Shown here: in pieces, positions 55,631-64,000 of the stretch
How positions within the stretch are numbered: the stretch's first letter is position 1
How the letters are laid out: every line of letters starts with the position of its first letter
DNA from: Paenirhizobium daejeonense
GTDB taxonomy: Bacteria > Pseudomonadota > Alphaproteobacteria > Rhizobiales > Rhizobiaceae
DNA length: 64,000 nt
Reading direction: 5' to 3'
Assembly (NCBI RefSeq): GCF_014280875.1
Contig: NZ_JACLAL010000011.1
Span: forward strand, 62,001 to 126,000
Notes under the pieces: generated by a model
Told to the model about the DNA's origin: nothing
The model's database searches: none
The model's input: only the letters and a program-made list of their open reading frames with translations
Program-made: the position numbers and the translations under genes

Positions 55631-55642
55631 TGGCCCTAAAGT

Positions 55643-55674
55643 TCCAGTGACACCCGAATTCAGGCATCACTGGA
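55643..55674. terminator. Hairpin between convergent operons
   Basis: TCCAGTGA (55643-55650) and TCACTGGA (55667-55674) form an 8-bp stem around 16 bases that include GAATTC. Plus-strand TTTTCT follows at 55684-55689. It separates the potC-like gene (plus) from cysA (minus). Confidence 0.6.
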
Positions 55675-55689
55675 GCTCGCCAATTTTCT

Positions 55690-56727
55690 CTAGGCGCCAG
55701 CGGCCACGGGGAAAACGCGGTGATTGGCGATGCGGATCGAGCCCTTTTGTCCCTGCTCGACATCCGTCATTGAGGGAACGCGCACTTCGAAGTGATCGCC
55801 GGTCGGCGTGCTCACGAGAAGATTGCGCTCACCCGGCCGGTCCATAACCCGGTTGACCGTGACCGAAATGCCGTCATCTTCGGAGGAAGACCAACTGGCA
55901 TCAGAGGGACGGAAGAACACTTCCGCCGGACCATCCGGCACGCCCGAGGCCTCCAAAGAGGCCGCGCCCTTTAGCACCACGCCGCCTGCGACCTCAGCCG
56001 TGAACACGTTGGTATCCCCGAGGAACCGCATGACGAACGCCGAATTCGGGCTTCGGCAGATATCCGTCGGGCTTGCTTCCTGCACGATCTTTCCTTCATT
56101 CAGGATCACCACTCGATCGGCGAGATCGAGCGCCTCCTCCTGATCGTGCGTAACGAAAAGGGTGGTGATGCCGAGCTGGTCGTGGATTTCACGAAGCCAT
56201 TTCCTGAGATCGCGGCGCACCTTGGCATCGAGCGCGCCGAAGGGCTCGTCAAGCAGCAGCACCTTCGGATCGACGGCGAGCGCGCGGGCAAGCGCCACGC
56301 GCTGACGCTGGCCACCGGAAATCTGGCTCGGAAAGCGGCCGCCCAGCCCCTTGAGCCGCACCAGTCCCAGGAGTTCCTCGACGCGTGCATCGATCTCCTG
56401 CCGGCTGCGCTTCTTCGCCCGCGCCGTCGTCATGCCGAACGCGATGTTCTCCGCGAGCGTCATGTGCGGGAAAAGCGCGTAATGCTGGAAGACGAAACCG
56501 ACGCCACGGTCGCGAACCGGGATGCCGGTCGCATCCTGATCGCCGAAATGGATGGTGCCGTCATCGGCAAATTCGAGGCCGGCGACCATGCGCAGGATCG
56601 TGGTCTTGCCGGAACCGGAGGGACCAAGCAGCGCCACGAGTTCGCCGCTGGCGATATCCAGCGAAACCCCGTGCACAGCGCGGAAGGTGTCGAAGGTCTT
56701 GACGATGTTATCGAGCTGAATTCTCAC
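55690..56727 (-). CDS. cysA: Sulfate/thiosulfate ABC transporter ATPase CysA
   Basis: A 345-residue ATPase of the sulfate/thiosulfate importer. It begins MRIQLDNIVKTFDTF as in CysA. Walker A is GPSGSGKT near 35, the signature ISGGQRQR near 137, and Walker B VLLLDEP near 157, with a C-terminal TOBE-type regulatory domain. ATGA overlap with cysW. Last gene of sbp-cysTWA. Confidence 0.94.
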   Translation of the reverse strand: MRIQLDNIVKTFDTFRAVHGVSLDIASGELVALLGPSGSGKTTILRMVAGLEFADDGTIHFGDQDATGIPVRDRGVGFVFQHYALFPHMTLAENIAFGMTTARAKKRSRQEIDARVEELLGLVRLKGLGGRFPSQISGGQRQRVALARALAVDPKVLLLDEPFGALDAKVRRDLRKWLREIHDQLGITTLFVTHDQEEALDLADRVVILNEGKIVQEASPTDICRSPNSAFVMRFLGDTNVFTAEVAGGVVLKGAASLEASGVPDGPAEVFFRPSDASWSSSEDDGISVTVNRVMDRPGERNLLVSTPTGDHFEVRVPSMTDVEQGQKGSIRIANHRVFPVAAGA

Positions 56728-57611
56728 GCGCTCTGCTCCTTGACGGTTTCGGCGGCAGGAGCGGCAACACCCCTGCGGCTTGCGCCATGACGCTCAAGTA
56801 GAGCCTTGGCAATGATGGTAATGACGGCGATGACGGCCAGAATGGAGGCGGCCGCGAATGCGCCGGCCGTCTGGTAATCGTGATAGAGCAGTTCGATATG
56901 CAACGGCAGCGTGTTCGTCTGGCCGCGGATATTGCCCGACACCACAGAGACGGCGCCGAATTCGCCCACGACGCGCGCGTTGCACAGCACGACGCCATAG
57001 AGCAGCGCCCATTTCACGTTGGGAAGGGTCACCCGCAGGAAGGTGCGGAAACCGGAAGCGCCGAGTGAGGTCGCGGCCTCCTCGAGATCCCGTCCCTGCG
57101 CCTGCATCAGCGGGATCAACTCGCGCGCGACGAACGGCGCCGTCACGAACATCGAGGCCAGCACGATGCCCGGAAGCGCAAAAAGCACCTTGATGCCGGC
57201 ATCCTGAAGCATCGGTCCGAACAGGCCCTGAAGACCATAGACGAAGAGATAGCAGACACCGGCGACGATCGGGGAAATGGAGAAGGGTATCTCGATCGCC
57301 ACGATCAACAGGCGGCGCAGCGGAAAATCGAACTTGGTGATCGCCCATGCCGCACAGACACCGAAGGCCGTGTTCAACGGCACGGCGATCAGGGCCGTCA
57401 GGACCGTCATCATGATGGCGCTACGCGTATCCGGATGATTGACGGCAGCCCAGTAGACACCGGCACCTTTCGAGAAAGCCTCCATGCCGATCACGATCAG
57501 CGGCGCGAGGATGAAGAAAGCACCAATGACGAGCACGATGCCGATCAGGGTCCGGCGAACCGCAGGCGTATCGCCGACACGGGTGGGACGGGCGTTGGGA
57601 GAGTGTGACAT
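56724..57611 (-). CDS. cysW: Sulfate ABC transporter permease CysW
   Basis: Membrane permease of 295 residues with six helices. The first segment (RRTLIGIVLVIGAFFILAP) and the EAA-like loop EEAATSLGASGFRTFLRV near 183 match CysW, as do the CysW-type HIELLYHDYQTAGAFAAAS residues near the end. Three bases separate it from cysT. Confidence 0.93.
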   Translation of the reverse strand: MSHSPNARPTRVGDTPAVRRTLIGIVLVIGAFFILAPLIVIGMEAFSKGAGVYWAAVNHPDTRSAIMMTVLTALIAVPLNTAFGVCAAWAITKFDFPLRRLLIVAIEIPFSISPIVAGVCYLFVYGLQGLFGPMLQDAGIKVLFALPGIVLASMFVTAPFVARELIPLMQAQGRDLEEAATSLGASGFRTFLRVTLPNVKWALLYGVVLCNARVVGEFGAVSVVSGNIRGQTNTLPLHIELLYHDYQTAGAFAAASILAVIAVITIIAKALLERHGASRRGVAAPAAETVKEQSA

Positions 57612-57614
57612 CGC

Positions 57615-58436
57615 TCAGCCCCTCTCGGTGTAGCGCAATGCGCGGTTCTGCAGCGCATTGGTGACGGCAAGCATGACGAATGCCGTAATGAGAAGGACCG
57701 AGGCAATCGCCGCCGCCGCCTGATAATCGTATTCCTCAAGGCGGATGAAAACGAGCAGCGCGGTGATCTCGGTATGGAACGGCTGGTTGCCGGCGATGAA
57801 GATGATCGCACCGAATTCACCGAGGCTGCGGGCAAAGGAAAGCGACACCCCGGCCAGCAGCGCCGGCTTCAGCAAGGGCAGGATGACGCGGCAAAACACC
57901 TCGCGATCCGTCCCGCCAAGCGACTGGGCGGCTTCTTCCAGCGCCGGATCGATCTCCTCCAGCACCGGCTGGACCGTACGGACGATAAACGGCAGGCTGG
58001 TGAAGGCCATGGCGACCACGATGCCGATAGGCGTGTAGGCGACCTGTATCCCGAGTGGATCGAGGAAGCCGCCGAACCAGCCGCCCGGCGCAAACAGCGT
58101 CGTGAGTGAAATACCGGCAACAGCTGTCGGAAGCGCGAAGGGCAGATCGACGATCGCATCGACGATCCGGCGTCCCGGAAAGCGGTAGCGCGACAGCACC
58201 CAGGCAAGCGCCAGTCCGAAGAACAGGTTGAAAGTGGTCGCCACCGCCGCGCAGAGAACCGTGACGCGATAGCTGGCGACAGCGCGCGGAGACGAGATGA
58301 TCGCCCAATAGTCATACGGACCGAGGCTCGCCGCCTTGAAGACCAGCGCGATCAGCGGCAGGACGATGATCAGCGCGACGTAGAACAGCGTCACGCCGAG
58401 CGATAAATGAAAACCGGGCAGGACGCGATTTTTCAA
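57615..58436 (-). CDS. cysT: Sulfate ABC transporter permease CysT (CysU)
   Basis: Membrane permease of 273 residues (E. coli CysT has 277), six helices, EAA loop EEAAQSLGGTDREVFCRV near 173 and the FARSLGEFGA motif near 198 that is shared by CysT/CysW. A TTG start at 58436 is preferred, with GAAGAGG six bases upstream; a further TTG at 58463 would add nine residues and lies in the hairpin region. The hairpin between sbp and cysT suggests reduced expression relative to sbp. Confidence 0.92.
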   Translation of the reverse strand: MKNRVLPGFHLSLGVTLFYVALIIVLPLIALVFKAASLGPYDYWAIISSPRAVASYRVTVLCAAVATTFNLFFGLALAWVLSRYRFPGRRIVDAIVDLPFALPTAVAGISLTTLFAPGGWFGGFLDPLGIQVAYTPIGIVVAMAFTSLPFIVRTVQPVLEEIDPALEEAAQSLGGTDREVFCRVILPLLKPALLAGVSLSFARSLGEFGAIIFIAGNQPFHTEITALLVFIRLEEYDYQAAAAIASVLLITAFVMLAVTNALQNRALRYTERG

Positions 58437-58464
58437 ACGACAGCCTCTTCGAACATAAAACAAG

Positions 58465-58486
58465 CCCGGCGGCCAAGGCCGCCGGG
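58465..58486 (-). other. GC-rich hairpin between sbp and cysT
   Basis: CCCGGCGGCC (58465-58474) and GGCCGCCGGG (58477-58486) form a near-perfect 22-base palindrome. On the minus strand it is followed by CTTGTTTTATG. It may act as a partial terminator. Confidence 0.7.
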
Positions 58487-58511
58487 GTGAATAAAAGGTC
58501 TGGCGCTTGCC

Positions 58512-59513
58512 TTAACGCTGCCCGTAAAGCTCGTCCAGCAGACCTCCCGAAGCGAAATGCGTTTTCTGGATATCGCTCCAGGAACCGAAGACATCCTCGA
58601 CCTTCGCAAGCTCGACCGGCGGGAACTCGCTCTTGAACGCAGCACTGACCTCGGGATCGTTCACCCGGTTGCCGTTTTCGGCAAGGATGCGCTGACCTTC
58701 CGGCGTGTAGAGGAAGTCAAGATAGGCCTTGGCGAGATCACGCGTTCCACGCGCATCGACAACCTTGTCGACGATGGCGACCGGAAACTCGGCCAGCAGG
58801 CTGGAAGGCGGGGTTACGGATTCGAGCTTGTCCTTGCCGAATTCCTTCACGATACCGCGCGTCTCGGCTTCGAAGGTGACGAGCACGTCGCCGACATTAC
58901 GCTCCACAAAGGTCGTGGTGGCGGCACGCCCCCCGGTATCGAACACCGGAACGTTGTTGAACAGCTTGGTGATGAATTCCTTCACCTTGGCCTCATCGCC
59001 ACCATAGGCCTTTTTCGCGAAAGCGGTCGCGGCCAGATAGGTATAGCGGGCATTGCCCGAGGTCTTCGGATTCGGGAAGATTACCTTGACGTCGTCGCGG
59101 ATGAGATCGTCCCAGTTCTTGATATTCTTCGGATTACCCGCACGGACGACAAAGGCCGGGAAGGAGTAATAAGGCGAAGCGTTGTTTGGGAAATTCTTCT
59201 GCCAATCGGTGGAAACGAAACCACCCTTGGCCAGCGTTTCGACGTCGGTCACCTGATTGAACGTGACGACATCGGCCTCAAGGCCTTCGAGGATCGAACG
59301 CGCCTGCTTGGAAGAGCCGGCATGCGACTGATCGATGACGACGTCCTTGCCGGTTTCAGCCTTGTACTTCGGCACGAAGGCCTCATTCACGGCGACGAAC
59401 AACTCACGCGAGATATCGTAGGACGCGTTAAGTATCTTGTCCTCGGCCCGAGCCAGCGACGTGCCTGCAAGCACTGCCGCCACAGCAATCGAAAGCCTGA
59501 AAATGCGCTTCAT
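58512..59513 (-). CDS. sbp: Sulfate-binding protein Sbp
   Basis: Periplasmic sulfate-binding protein, 333 residues. Signal peptide to ARA (about residue 23), then the family start LNASYDISRELF. Conserved later segments include DVVTFNQVTDVE and NPKTSGNARYTYLAA. The ATG at 59513 opens the signal; the frame upstream stays open for 93 more codons but has no signal or family character. First gene of the sulfate importer. Confidence 0.94.
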   Translation of the reverse strand: MKRIFRLSIAVAAVLAGTSLARAEDKILNASYDISRELFVAVNEAFVPKYKAETGKDVVIDQSHAGSSKQARSILEGLEADVVTFNQVTDVETLAKGGFVSTDWQKNFPNNASPYYSFPAFVVRAGNPKNIKNWDDLIRDDVKVIFPNPKTSGNARYTYLAATAFAKKAYGGDEAKVKEFITKLFNNVPVFDTGGRAATTTFVERNVGDVLVTFEAETRGIVKEFGKDKLESVTPPSSLLAEFPVAIVDKVVDARGTRDLAKAYLDFLYTPEGQRILAENGNRVNDPEVSAAFKSEFPPVELAKVEDVFGSWSDIQKTHFASGGLLDELYGQR

Positions 59514-60033
59514 GAAACAAACCCCAGCGAAATGTTGATGCTGGAACAAAGGTATAGGCCAGGAGATGGCAAAACGAGGCGAGAACAGGTCGCGCGTTCG
59601 GCGAAAGCCGAAATGATTTTCCGCAACCAACGTCACATGTGGCAGAGATTTCCGGCGAATGCTGTCACCACCTATTCCGCCATCATCGTACTCCCATACT
59701 GCGCCTGTCTCGTCATGGATGGCGATATTTTTGCCCACAGACCGCGACATGCGCGTGCGAATGCCACGGTTTCCGCCCCTCACATCGATCATTCGAGGTT
59801 CTGGAATACCTCGACCCGCTTTGTCGATATCCGTAGTGACCTGTTCGCCTCGCCACTGCTCTTTCCTCAGGAACAGACCAGGCCGAGAGCGGATGGCACC
59901 CCAGCCGCAAAACCTAGATTATGGGTATCGACAGAAATATCTTCCGATTTATCCCTCACTGATAGTATTTTGCACCTTTCTCCAGACGCTCGTTTTCAGC
60001 AAAACAAGACAGATCGTTCTATTTGGGAGGCCC
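59514..60033. promoter_or_regulatory. Divergent intergenic region, sbp / TetR gene
   Basis: About 520 bases with open frames in both directions but no recognisable gene. Just before the TetR-type gene an imperfect palindrome, AGACAGATCGTTCT (60007-60020, 10 of 14 positions symmetric), could be a self-operator; the partly similar AGACGCTCGTTTT lies about 24 bases upstream. No sulfate-specific site was recognised. Confidence 0.35.
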
Positions 60034-60591
60034 ATGCGAGACCACATCCTGAAAGTCGCCGAGAAGCTGTTTTACGAGGAGGGTATCCGGGCCATCGGAA
60101 TCGACCGCATCGTGGCCGAAGCGGATATTGCGAAAGCCACCCTGTACCGGCATTTTCCCGCGAAGACGGATCTCGTCGCGGCCTATCTCAAAGCGCGCAA
60201 TGAGCGTGTGCTGGAGGCCATGGGGCAAATTGCGGCCACGGATAGGGCCTCGCCGGCAGAACGTATCCGCACCATTTTCCGTAATCTTCATGAGAAGGCG
60301 GACACGCCCTCATTCCGGGGCTGCGCCTTCATGCTGGCGCTGGCGGAAAGCGAAGGCACGCCTGAGGTTGTCGCCATTGCGCGCGAGCACAAGAGCGTCG
60401 TCAGGCAGATTCTTCTGGAACTCTGTCGGGATTTTGCGCGGGAGCCGGAACGCCTCTCGAAGCGCATCGCGCTCTGCTACGAAGGAGCGCTGGCGACCAT
60501 CGCAGTCGACCGCGATCCGGACGCGGCACAGGTTGCACTCGATATCGTCGACGCCCTTGTCCAGGCAGATAGCGCGGCGCCTCGCCCATGA
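60034..60591 (+). CDS. TetR/AcrR-family regulator
   Basis: A 185-residue repressor. The helix-turn-helix (GIDRIVAEADIAKATLYRHF) covers about 22-41, the rest is helical ligand-binding domain with the conserved FRGCAFMLALAE-like segment near 90 found in many TetR/AcrR proteins of this length. ATG 60034 has GGGAGG close upstream; the frame extends upstream but lacks coding character. It lies beside sbp and is convergent with the CapA gene; its targets are unknown. Confidence 0.88.
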   Translation: MRDHILKVAEKLFYEEGIRAIGIDRIVAEADIAKATLYRHFPAKTDLVAAYLKARNERVLEAMGQIAATDRASPAERIRTIFRNLHEKADTPSFRGCAFMLALAESEGTPEVVAIAREHKSVVRQILLELCRDFAREPERLSKRIALCYEGALATIAVDRDPDAAQVALDIVDALVQADSAAPRP

Positions 60592-60601
60592 CTCAAAGGC
60601 C

Positions 60602-60630
60602 CCTCGGCGGCACACCGAAGGACCGTTTTC
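60602..60630 (+). terminator. Possible weak terminator of the TetR gene
   Basis: CCTCGG and CCGAAGG flank a short loop, with one bulged base, and GACCGTTTTCG follows. It lies in the 45-base gap between convergent genes. Confidence 0.3.
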
Positions 60631-60636
60631 GAATAA

Positions 60637-61962
60637 TCAGGCCGGCAGAACGTCGATGAAGCCATCGGCTTCGTTATAGACGATCCGTGTACCGTAGGCT
60701 TTGCTCATCTCCGCCATGGACGCCGCGATCTCGCGTGCAAGTTCGGGGCTGGCAATGGCCGGCAGGCCGCGTTCGGAAGGACGCTTGCGGTTGAGATCGA
60801 GGTCGATGGCTTTCAGCCTGACCTTCACGCCATCATCCTCGACATCACAGATCGCAATGCAGGAATTGGAGAAGCGCCGGTCGCCATAAAAGCCGATCGC
60901 GTTGCCGTCCGCGTCACGTGCACGCGACATATGCAGGTCGGACGGAAGGGAATCCTTGGTGAAGCCATAGGATTCGTACATTTCCGGCGTCATCTTCTGC
61001 ATGCCGGCCTCGAATTCCATCAGCAGGCTGCCGAGCGAGTAGAAGATCGGCTTGCCCTTATAGAACTCGATGCCGCGCAGCATGTGCGGGCCGTGGCCGA
61101 TTACCATGGTTGCGCCGGCGTCGATGGCGCGGCGGGCGAAGTCCTCAAGGAACGGCGCAGGACGCGGCGAATACCAGTTTTCCTCGGTTCCCTCATGCGC
61201 ATGCAGGCTGAGCAGCACGCATTCGGAACGGTTGGCGGCATCCCGGATGTTGGCGAGAATGGCCTTCGCATCCTTCTCATTGTAGTGGTAGCGAATATAG
61301 GCTCGGTCGCCGCGTTCAAACTGCAGCGAGCCTTCGAATACCGAGCCGAAAGGCAGGCGATCCGCACCCGGATCCGGCATGATCTCAATATCCATCACTT
61401 CCTTGCGGCCGGCGGAAATTCCCAGCATTTCGTCGATCCGGCGAAGCTGCTGGAACTCCTCTTCCGGCAAAACATAGGCTCGCCCCCAGCGCAGCGGGTT
61501 GAGGCCTGCGCGAGCGGGAATGCCAGTGCCGGCAGTCGAGGCGGCGAACTCGGCAGAACGTGTCGTGCTCGTCGAAATCAGCGAGATGCGGCCTTCCGAT
61601 GTATCGAGGAAATGCGGCAGCCGCGCCTCTTCGAGGCTGCGGCCGATGCCACTGTGAATGATCCCGCGCTCCTCGCAGGCTTCGATCGTATCCAGAACGC
61701 CCTGCGGCCCGAAGTCACCGGTGTGGTTGTTGGCAAACGAGAGCATGTTGACGCCGATCGACGTCAGTTCATCGACGGCCTCGATGCCGACTGCGGTCAT
61801 GAAGCGCCGCGGCGCCGGAGCAGTACCATAGGCAGGGCAGATGAATTCCGCATTGGAGAAAGTAGCATCGGATTCCTCCAGGATGGACAGGAGTTTCGGA
61901 TCGAGCCTTTCGGCAAGGTTCCCGCCCGAAAACAGGGCATCACCGGTCGCAACCACACGCAT
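60637..61962 (-). CDS. CapA-family protein (metallophosphatase-like)
   Basis: A 441-residue protein of the CapA family, named for poly-gamma-glutamate capsule genes. Motifs: VVATGDALFSGGN near 3, NAEF near 37, SFANNHTGDFG near 75, and in the second half GHGPHMLRGIE near 295, the metal-binding residues of the calcineurin-like fold. No signal peptide or membrane helix, so a cytosolic role is likelier than in CapA proper. It is divergent from a D-2-hydroxyacid dehydrogenase gene. The specific function is unknown. Confidence 0.85.
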   Translation of the reverse strand: MRVVATGDALFSGGNLAERLDPKLLSILEESDATFSNAEFICPAYGTAPAPRRFMTAVGIEAVDELTSIGVNMLSFANNHTGDFGPQGVLDTIEACEERGIIHSGIGRSLEEARLPHFLDTSEGRISLISTSTTRSAEFAASTAGTGIPARAGLNPLRWGRAYVLPEEEFQQLRRIDEMLGISAGRKEVMDIEIMPDPGADRLPFGSVFEGSLQFERGDRAYIRYHYNEKDAKAILANIRDAANRSECVLLSLHAHEGTEENWYSPRPAPFLEDFARRAIDAGATMVIGHGPHMLRGIEFYKGKPIFYSLGSLLMEFEAGMQKMTPEMYESYGFTKDSLPSDLHMSRARDADGNAIGFYGDRRFSNSCIAICDVEDDGVKVRLKAIDLDLNRKRPSERGLPAIASPELAREIAASMAEMSKAYGTRIVYNEADGFIDVLPA

Positions 61963-62355
61963 TTTTCATCTCCTAAACTGATAATTCCCAACCCGGCCGC
62001 AATCGGCTTGGCGGCGGTCCAACTGAGATCGGTGGGCGATCTGACTTCGTACACGCCAAGGGGCAGGCCGGACCCTAATACGACGGTGCGACGCGGCACA
62101 AGCCCACCACTCCGGGCATGCGCGAGAGCCCGCTTCACGCAGAGGTGGCGCATCCTTCACGCCTTCCCGCATAAGAGGGCTCTGAGCCACAAACAAATCG
62201 AGTTATCGGATGAATTTTCCTAATATCACGAGGTTGGTGGAAAATGCTTTCTTAAACTCCGGCGCGCCGTCCGCTAGCTATTTTGGAAAAATATTTTCGA
62301 GTGGCGAACCTCCGGGAGGGAGCAGTACGTCACCCTAGGGCCGGAGCATCCAGAC
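61963..62355. promoter_or_regulatory. Divergent intergenic region with two A/T operator-like repeats
   Basis: About 390 bases. GGAAAATGCTTTC (62239-62251) and GGAAAAATATTTTC (62285-62298) are related inverted repeats 46 bases apart, in an AT-rich part before the dehydrogenase gene. The half nearer the CapA gene is GC-rich with no recognisable gene. Confidence 0.4.
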
Positions 62356-63321
62356 ATGACATCCCCTGCCGCATCGTTCCGGCCAGTGATCGCCTGCAAC
62401 CTCGATCCGGAACAGGTCGAGCGACTTCGCGCGCATCGCAGCCAGCCCTTTGTCATCCCCTACACCGACACCGCACCCGCATGGGAAGTGCCCGAGGAAG
62501 CCGATTTCCTCTTCACCTTCTTCAAGGGCTGGGCCAATGCTCCGAGACAGAAGCCGGCCGGCTGGCCGCATCGCCTGAAATGGGTGCAGATCGCTTCCGC
62601 CGGCATCGACGCCTTCCCGGACTGGATCTTCGAGGCGCCGCTGGTAACCACCGGCCGCGGCATCTCCGCCGAAGCGATCGCCGAATACGTCATCGCCGCC
62701 GTCTTCGCCCATGAGAAGCATCTCTTCGATGATCTGCTCGTACACTCCGCCGACGCCTGGCAGAAGCGTACGCTCAACCTCGTATCCGGCAAGACCATCG
62801 GCTTCTACGGCTTCGGCGCGATTGCCCGCCGTACCTCGGAAAAAGCCCGTGCTCTGGGAATGCAGGTCGCAGCCACCCGACGAGGCCCTGCCGGCGAAGG
62901 CGACGGCGTACGCTGGTTTTCGGACCTCGCCAGCATGGCCGCCGAGGTGGATCATCTCATCCTCGCCGTGCCGCTGACCGCAGAAACCCGCCGCTCGGTC
63001 GGTGCCGGCGTCCTCGCCGCCGCGCGCCCCGGCCTTCACCTCGTCAATGTCTGCCGCGGCGAGGTTATCGATGACGACGCATTGCTCGCATCGCTCGACA
63101 ACGGGCAGCTATCGGCCGCGACGCTCGATGTCACAGCGCCTGAGCCCCTGCCGGCCGGACACGTCTTCTACACCCATCCGAAAATCCGGCTGACCCCGCA
63201 CATTTCCTGGACCTCCGAGGACAATGCAGCGCGCATCGCAGCCAAGCTGCACGGAAATCTCGATCGTTTTCTGGCCGGCGATCCGCTGGAAGATACGGTC
63301 GTCGCCGGCCGCGGCTATTAA
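62356..63321 (+). CDS. D-isomer-specific 2-hydroxyacid dehydrogenase
   Basis: A 321-residue NAD(P)-dependent dehydrogenase. The Rossmann motif FYGFGAIAR lies near 152-160. The catalytic region follows: Arg in NVCRGEV near 234, and His in LTPHISW near 285. It interconverts a 2-hydroxyacid and 2-keto acid. It is followed after 16 bases by tripartite tricarboxylate transporter genes, so it may process the imported organic acid. Confidence 0.93.
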   Translation: MTSPAASFRPVIACNLDPEQVERLRAHRSQPFVIPYTDTAPAWEVPEEADFLFTFFKGWANAPRQKPAGWPHRLKWVQIASAGIDAFPDWIFEAPLVTTGRGISAEAIAEYVIAAVFAHEKHLFDDLLVHSADAWQKRTLNLVSGKTIGFYGFGAIARRTSEKARALGMQVAATRRGPAGEGDGVRWFSDLASMAAEVDHLILAVPLTAETRRSVGAGVLAAARPGLHLVNVCRGEVIDDDALLASLDNGQLSAATLDVTAPEPLPAGHVFYTHPKIRLTPHISWTSEDNAARIAAKLHGNLDRFLAGDPLEDTVVAGRGY

Positions 63322-63337
63322 GGGAAGGATCTCGACC

Positions 63338-63832
63338 GTGACGGCCGAAAACCACCAGACCGACACCACCCATCGCCAGCTCGGCCCGTTCTGCATCGTC
63401 GTCGGCGCCGCCGCCCTGTGGATCGCACGGGACTATGAGACCGGCACCTTCGTCGCCATGGGACCCGGCTTCTTCCCCAAGACCGTTTCCATGCTGCTGA
63501 TCGCGCTTGGTGCCTTCATTCTTCTCGTTGGCGGCCGGGATCTTCCCCCCGATGACGAGCAGGACGCACCTGTCCACGGCCACAATATCGCCGATGTGCT
63601 GAGAGTAATCGGCTGTATCACCGGCTCGATCATCATTTTCGGCCTGACGCTGAAGCCCTTCGGCCTGCCGATCGCAAGCTTCCTCATGGTCGTTCTCGCA
63701 AGCTTCGCCCGCAAGAGGGCAAGCATCACCCAGACGCTCGCAGCCGCGGTCGCGCTTGCCGTCTTCGCCACGCTGCTTTTCCCGCTGGCCCTTGGGCTGC
63801 AGATCCCCGTTCTGCCGGAGTTCGTACGATGA
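63338..63832 (+). CDS. tctB: Tripartite tricarboxylate transporter small subunit TctB
   Basis: Membrane protein of 164 residues with four predicted helices (near 17-35, 47-64, 85-104 and 125-158). The GTG at 63338 is preferred, with AAGGGAAGGA upstream. MGPGFFPKTVSMLL near 43 is typical of the family. Stop overlaps the tctA start by ATGA. Confidence 0.9.
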   Translation: MTAENHQTDTTHRQLGPFCIVVGAAALWIARDYETGTFVAMGPGFFPKTVSMLLIALGAFILLVGGRDLPPDDEQDAPVHGHNIADVLRVIGCITGSIIIFGLTLKPFGLPIASFLMVVLASFARKRASITQTLAAAVALAVFATLLFPLALGLQIPVLPEFVR

Positions 63833-64000
63833 TCGACGGCGTTGACGTCTTCAGTGGCATCACCCTCGGGCTCGGCGTCGCCCTGACGCCGGCCAATATC
63901 GCCTTCTGCCTGATCGGCTGCCTTGTCGGCACGCTGGTCGGCGTTCTGCCGGGCCTCGGTCCGACGGCGACGATCGCGATCCTTCTACCCATGACCTTCG
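63829..64000 (+). CDS. tctA: Tripartite tricarboxylate transporter large subunit TctA (5' part)
   Basis: Only the first 57 residues are in the window. They hold GCLVGTLVGVLPGLGPTAT, the signature of the TctA N-terminus, and LLPMTF follows at the edge. Starts with ATG at 63829. The remaining about 440 residues and any binding protein lie beyond the window. Confidence 0.92.
   Translation, partial: MIDGVDVFSGITLGLGVALTPANIAFCLIGCLVGTLVGVLPGLGPTATIAILLPMTF

Noticed and set aside
59514..59792. N-terminal extension of Sbp by 93 codons
   Set aside because: The extension precedes a perfect signal peptide, has no family similarity visible and no ribosome site.

Overview
The window is 64 kb of GC-rich (roughly 60%) chromosome- or megaplasmid-like DNA from an alphaproteobacterium, most likely a Rhizobiales/Rhizobiaceae member. 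The main reasons are the hydrogenase gene order (hupSLCDEFGHIJK-hypABFCDEX, as in Rhizobium), two B12 riboswitches, a naturally fused polar-amino-acid ABC permease/ATPase, and the overall gene style. No rRNA, tRNA, CRISPR array, insertion sequence or integrase was seen. Genes are dense and many neighbours overlap by ATGA.

Region 1 (1-7.4 kb), B12 and methionine. metE is preceded by a cobalamin riboswitch and, upstream of its promoter, a perfect 20-bp palindrome. A second cobalamin riboswitch precedes a five-gene, ATGA-coupled operon: a BtuF-like binding protein, FecCD permease, ATPase, a pseudoazurin-type cupredoxin and a SAM methyltransferase. The last two are unexpected in a B12-controlled transporter operon.

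Region 2 (7.6-11.8 kb), type I secretion. There is a PrtD-type ABC exporter and an HlyD-type fusion protein, preceded by an overlapping 54-codon ORF. No RTX substrate is visible. About 0.8 kb beyond it holds no recognisable gene.

Region 3 (11.8-17.75 kb), a catabolic operon. It encodes a binding protein, fused permease/ATPase, Gfo/Idh/MocA dehydrogenase and DAO-type FAD oxidase. A divergent LacI-type regulator and two identical palindromic operators lie between. The content suggests use of an amino acid or sugar-amino-acid conjugate.

Region 4 (17.8-39.5 kb), a complete uptake [NiFe]-hydrogenase locus on the minus strand. It runs from the H2 sensor (hupUV) through structural genes (hupSLC), a maturation set including nickel protein HupE, rubredoxin HupI and the aerobic CO-ligand enzyme HypX, to a two-component pair (HoxA/HupR and HupT/HoxJ). 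HupS carries the extra cysteines of oxygen-tolerant hydrogenases, and a sigma-54 promoter (GG-N10-GC) lies upstream of hupS. The parts fit one circuit: H2 sensed by HupUV, relayed through HupT to HoxA, acting with sigma-54 on hupSL.

Region 5 (39.6-47.6 kb), carbon and 2-keto acid metabolism: AcuI-type reductase, FCD/GntR regulator, then a plus-strand operon of a GlcD-type FAD oxidase, a 1162-residue fused indolepyruvate:ferredoxin oxidoreductase and a nucleoside hydrolase.

Region 6 (47.6-55.6 kb): enoyl-CoA hydratase, pseudouridine catabolism (psuG, and psuK with an N-terminal helix-turn-helix) and, divergently, an isopenicillin-N-synthase-like oxygenase with a polyamine-type ABC transporter. 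A long inverted repeat lies in the divergent promoter.

Region 7 (55.7-64 kb): sulfate ABC transporter sbp-cysTWA, a TetR regulator, a CapA-type protein, a D-2-hydroxyacid dehydrogenase and the start of a tripartite tricarboxylate transporter (tctB, then tctA cut by the window edge).
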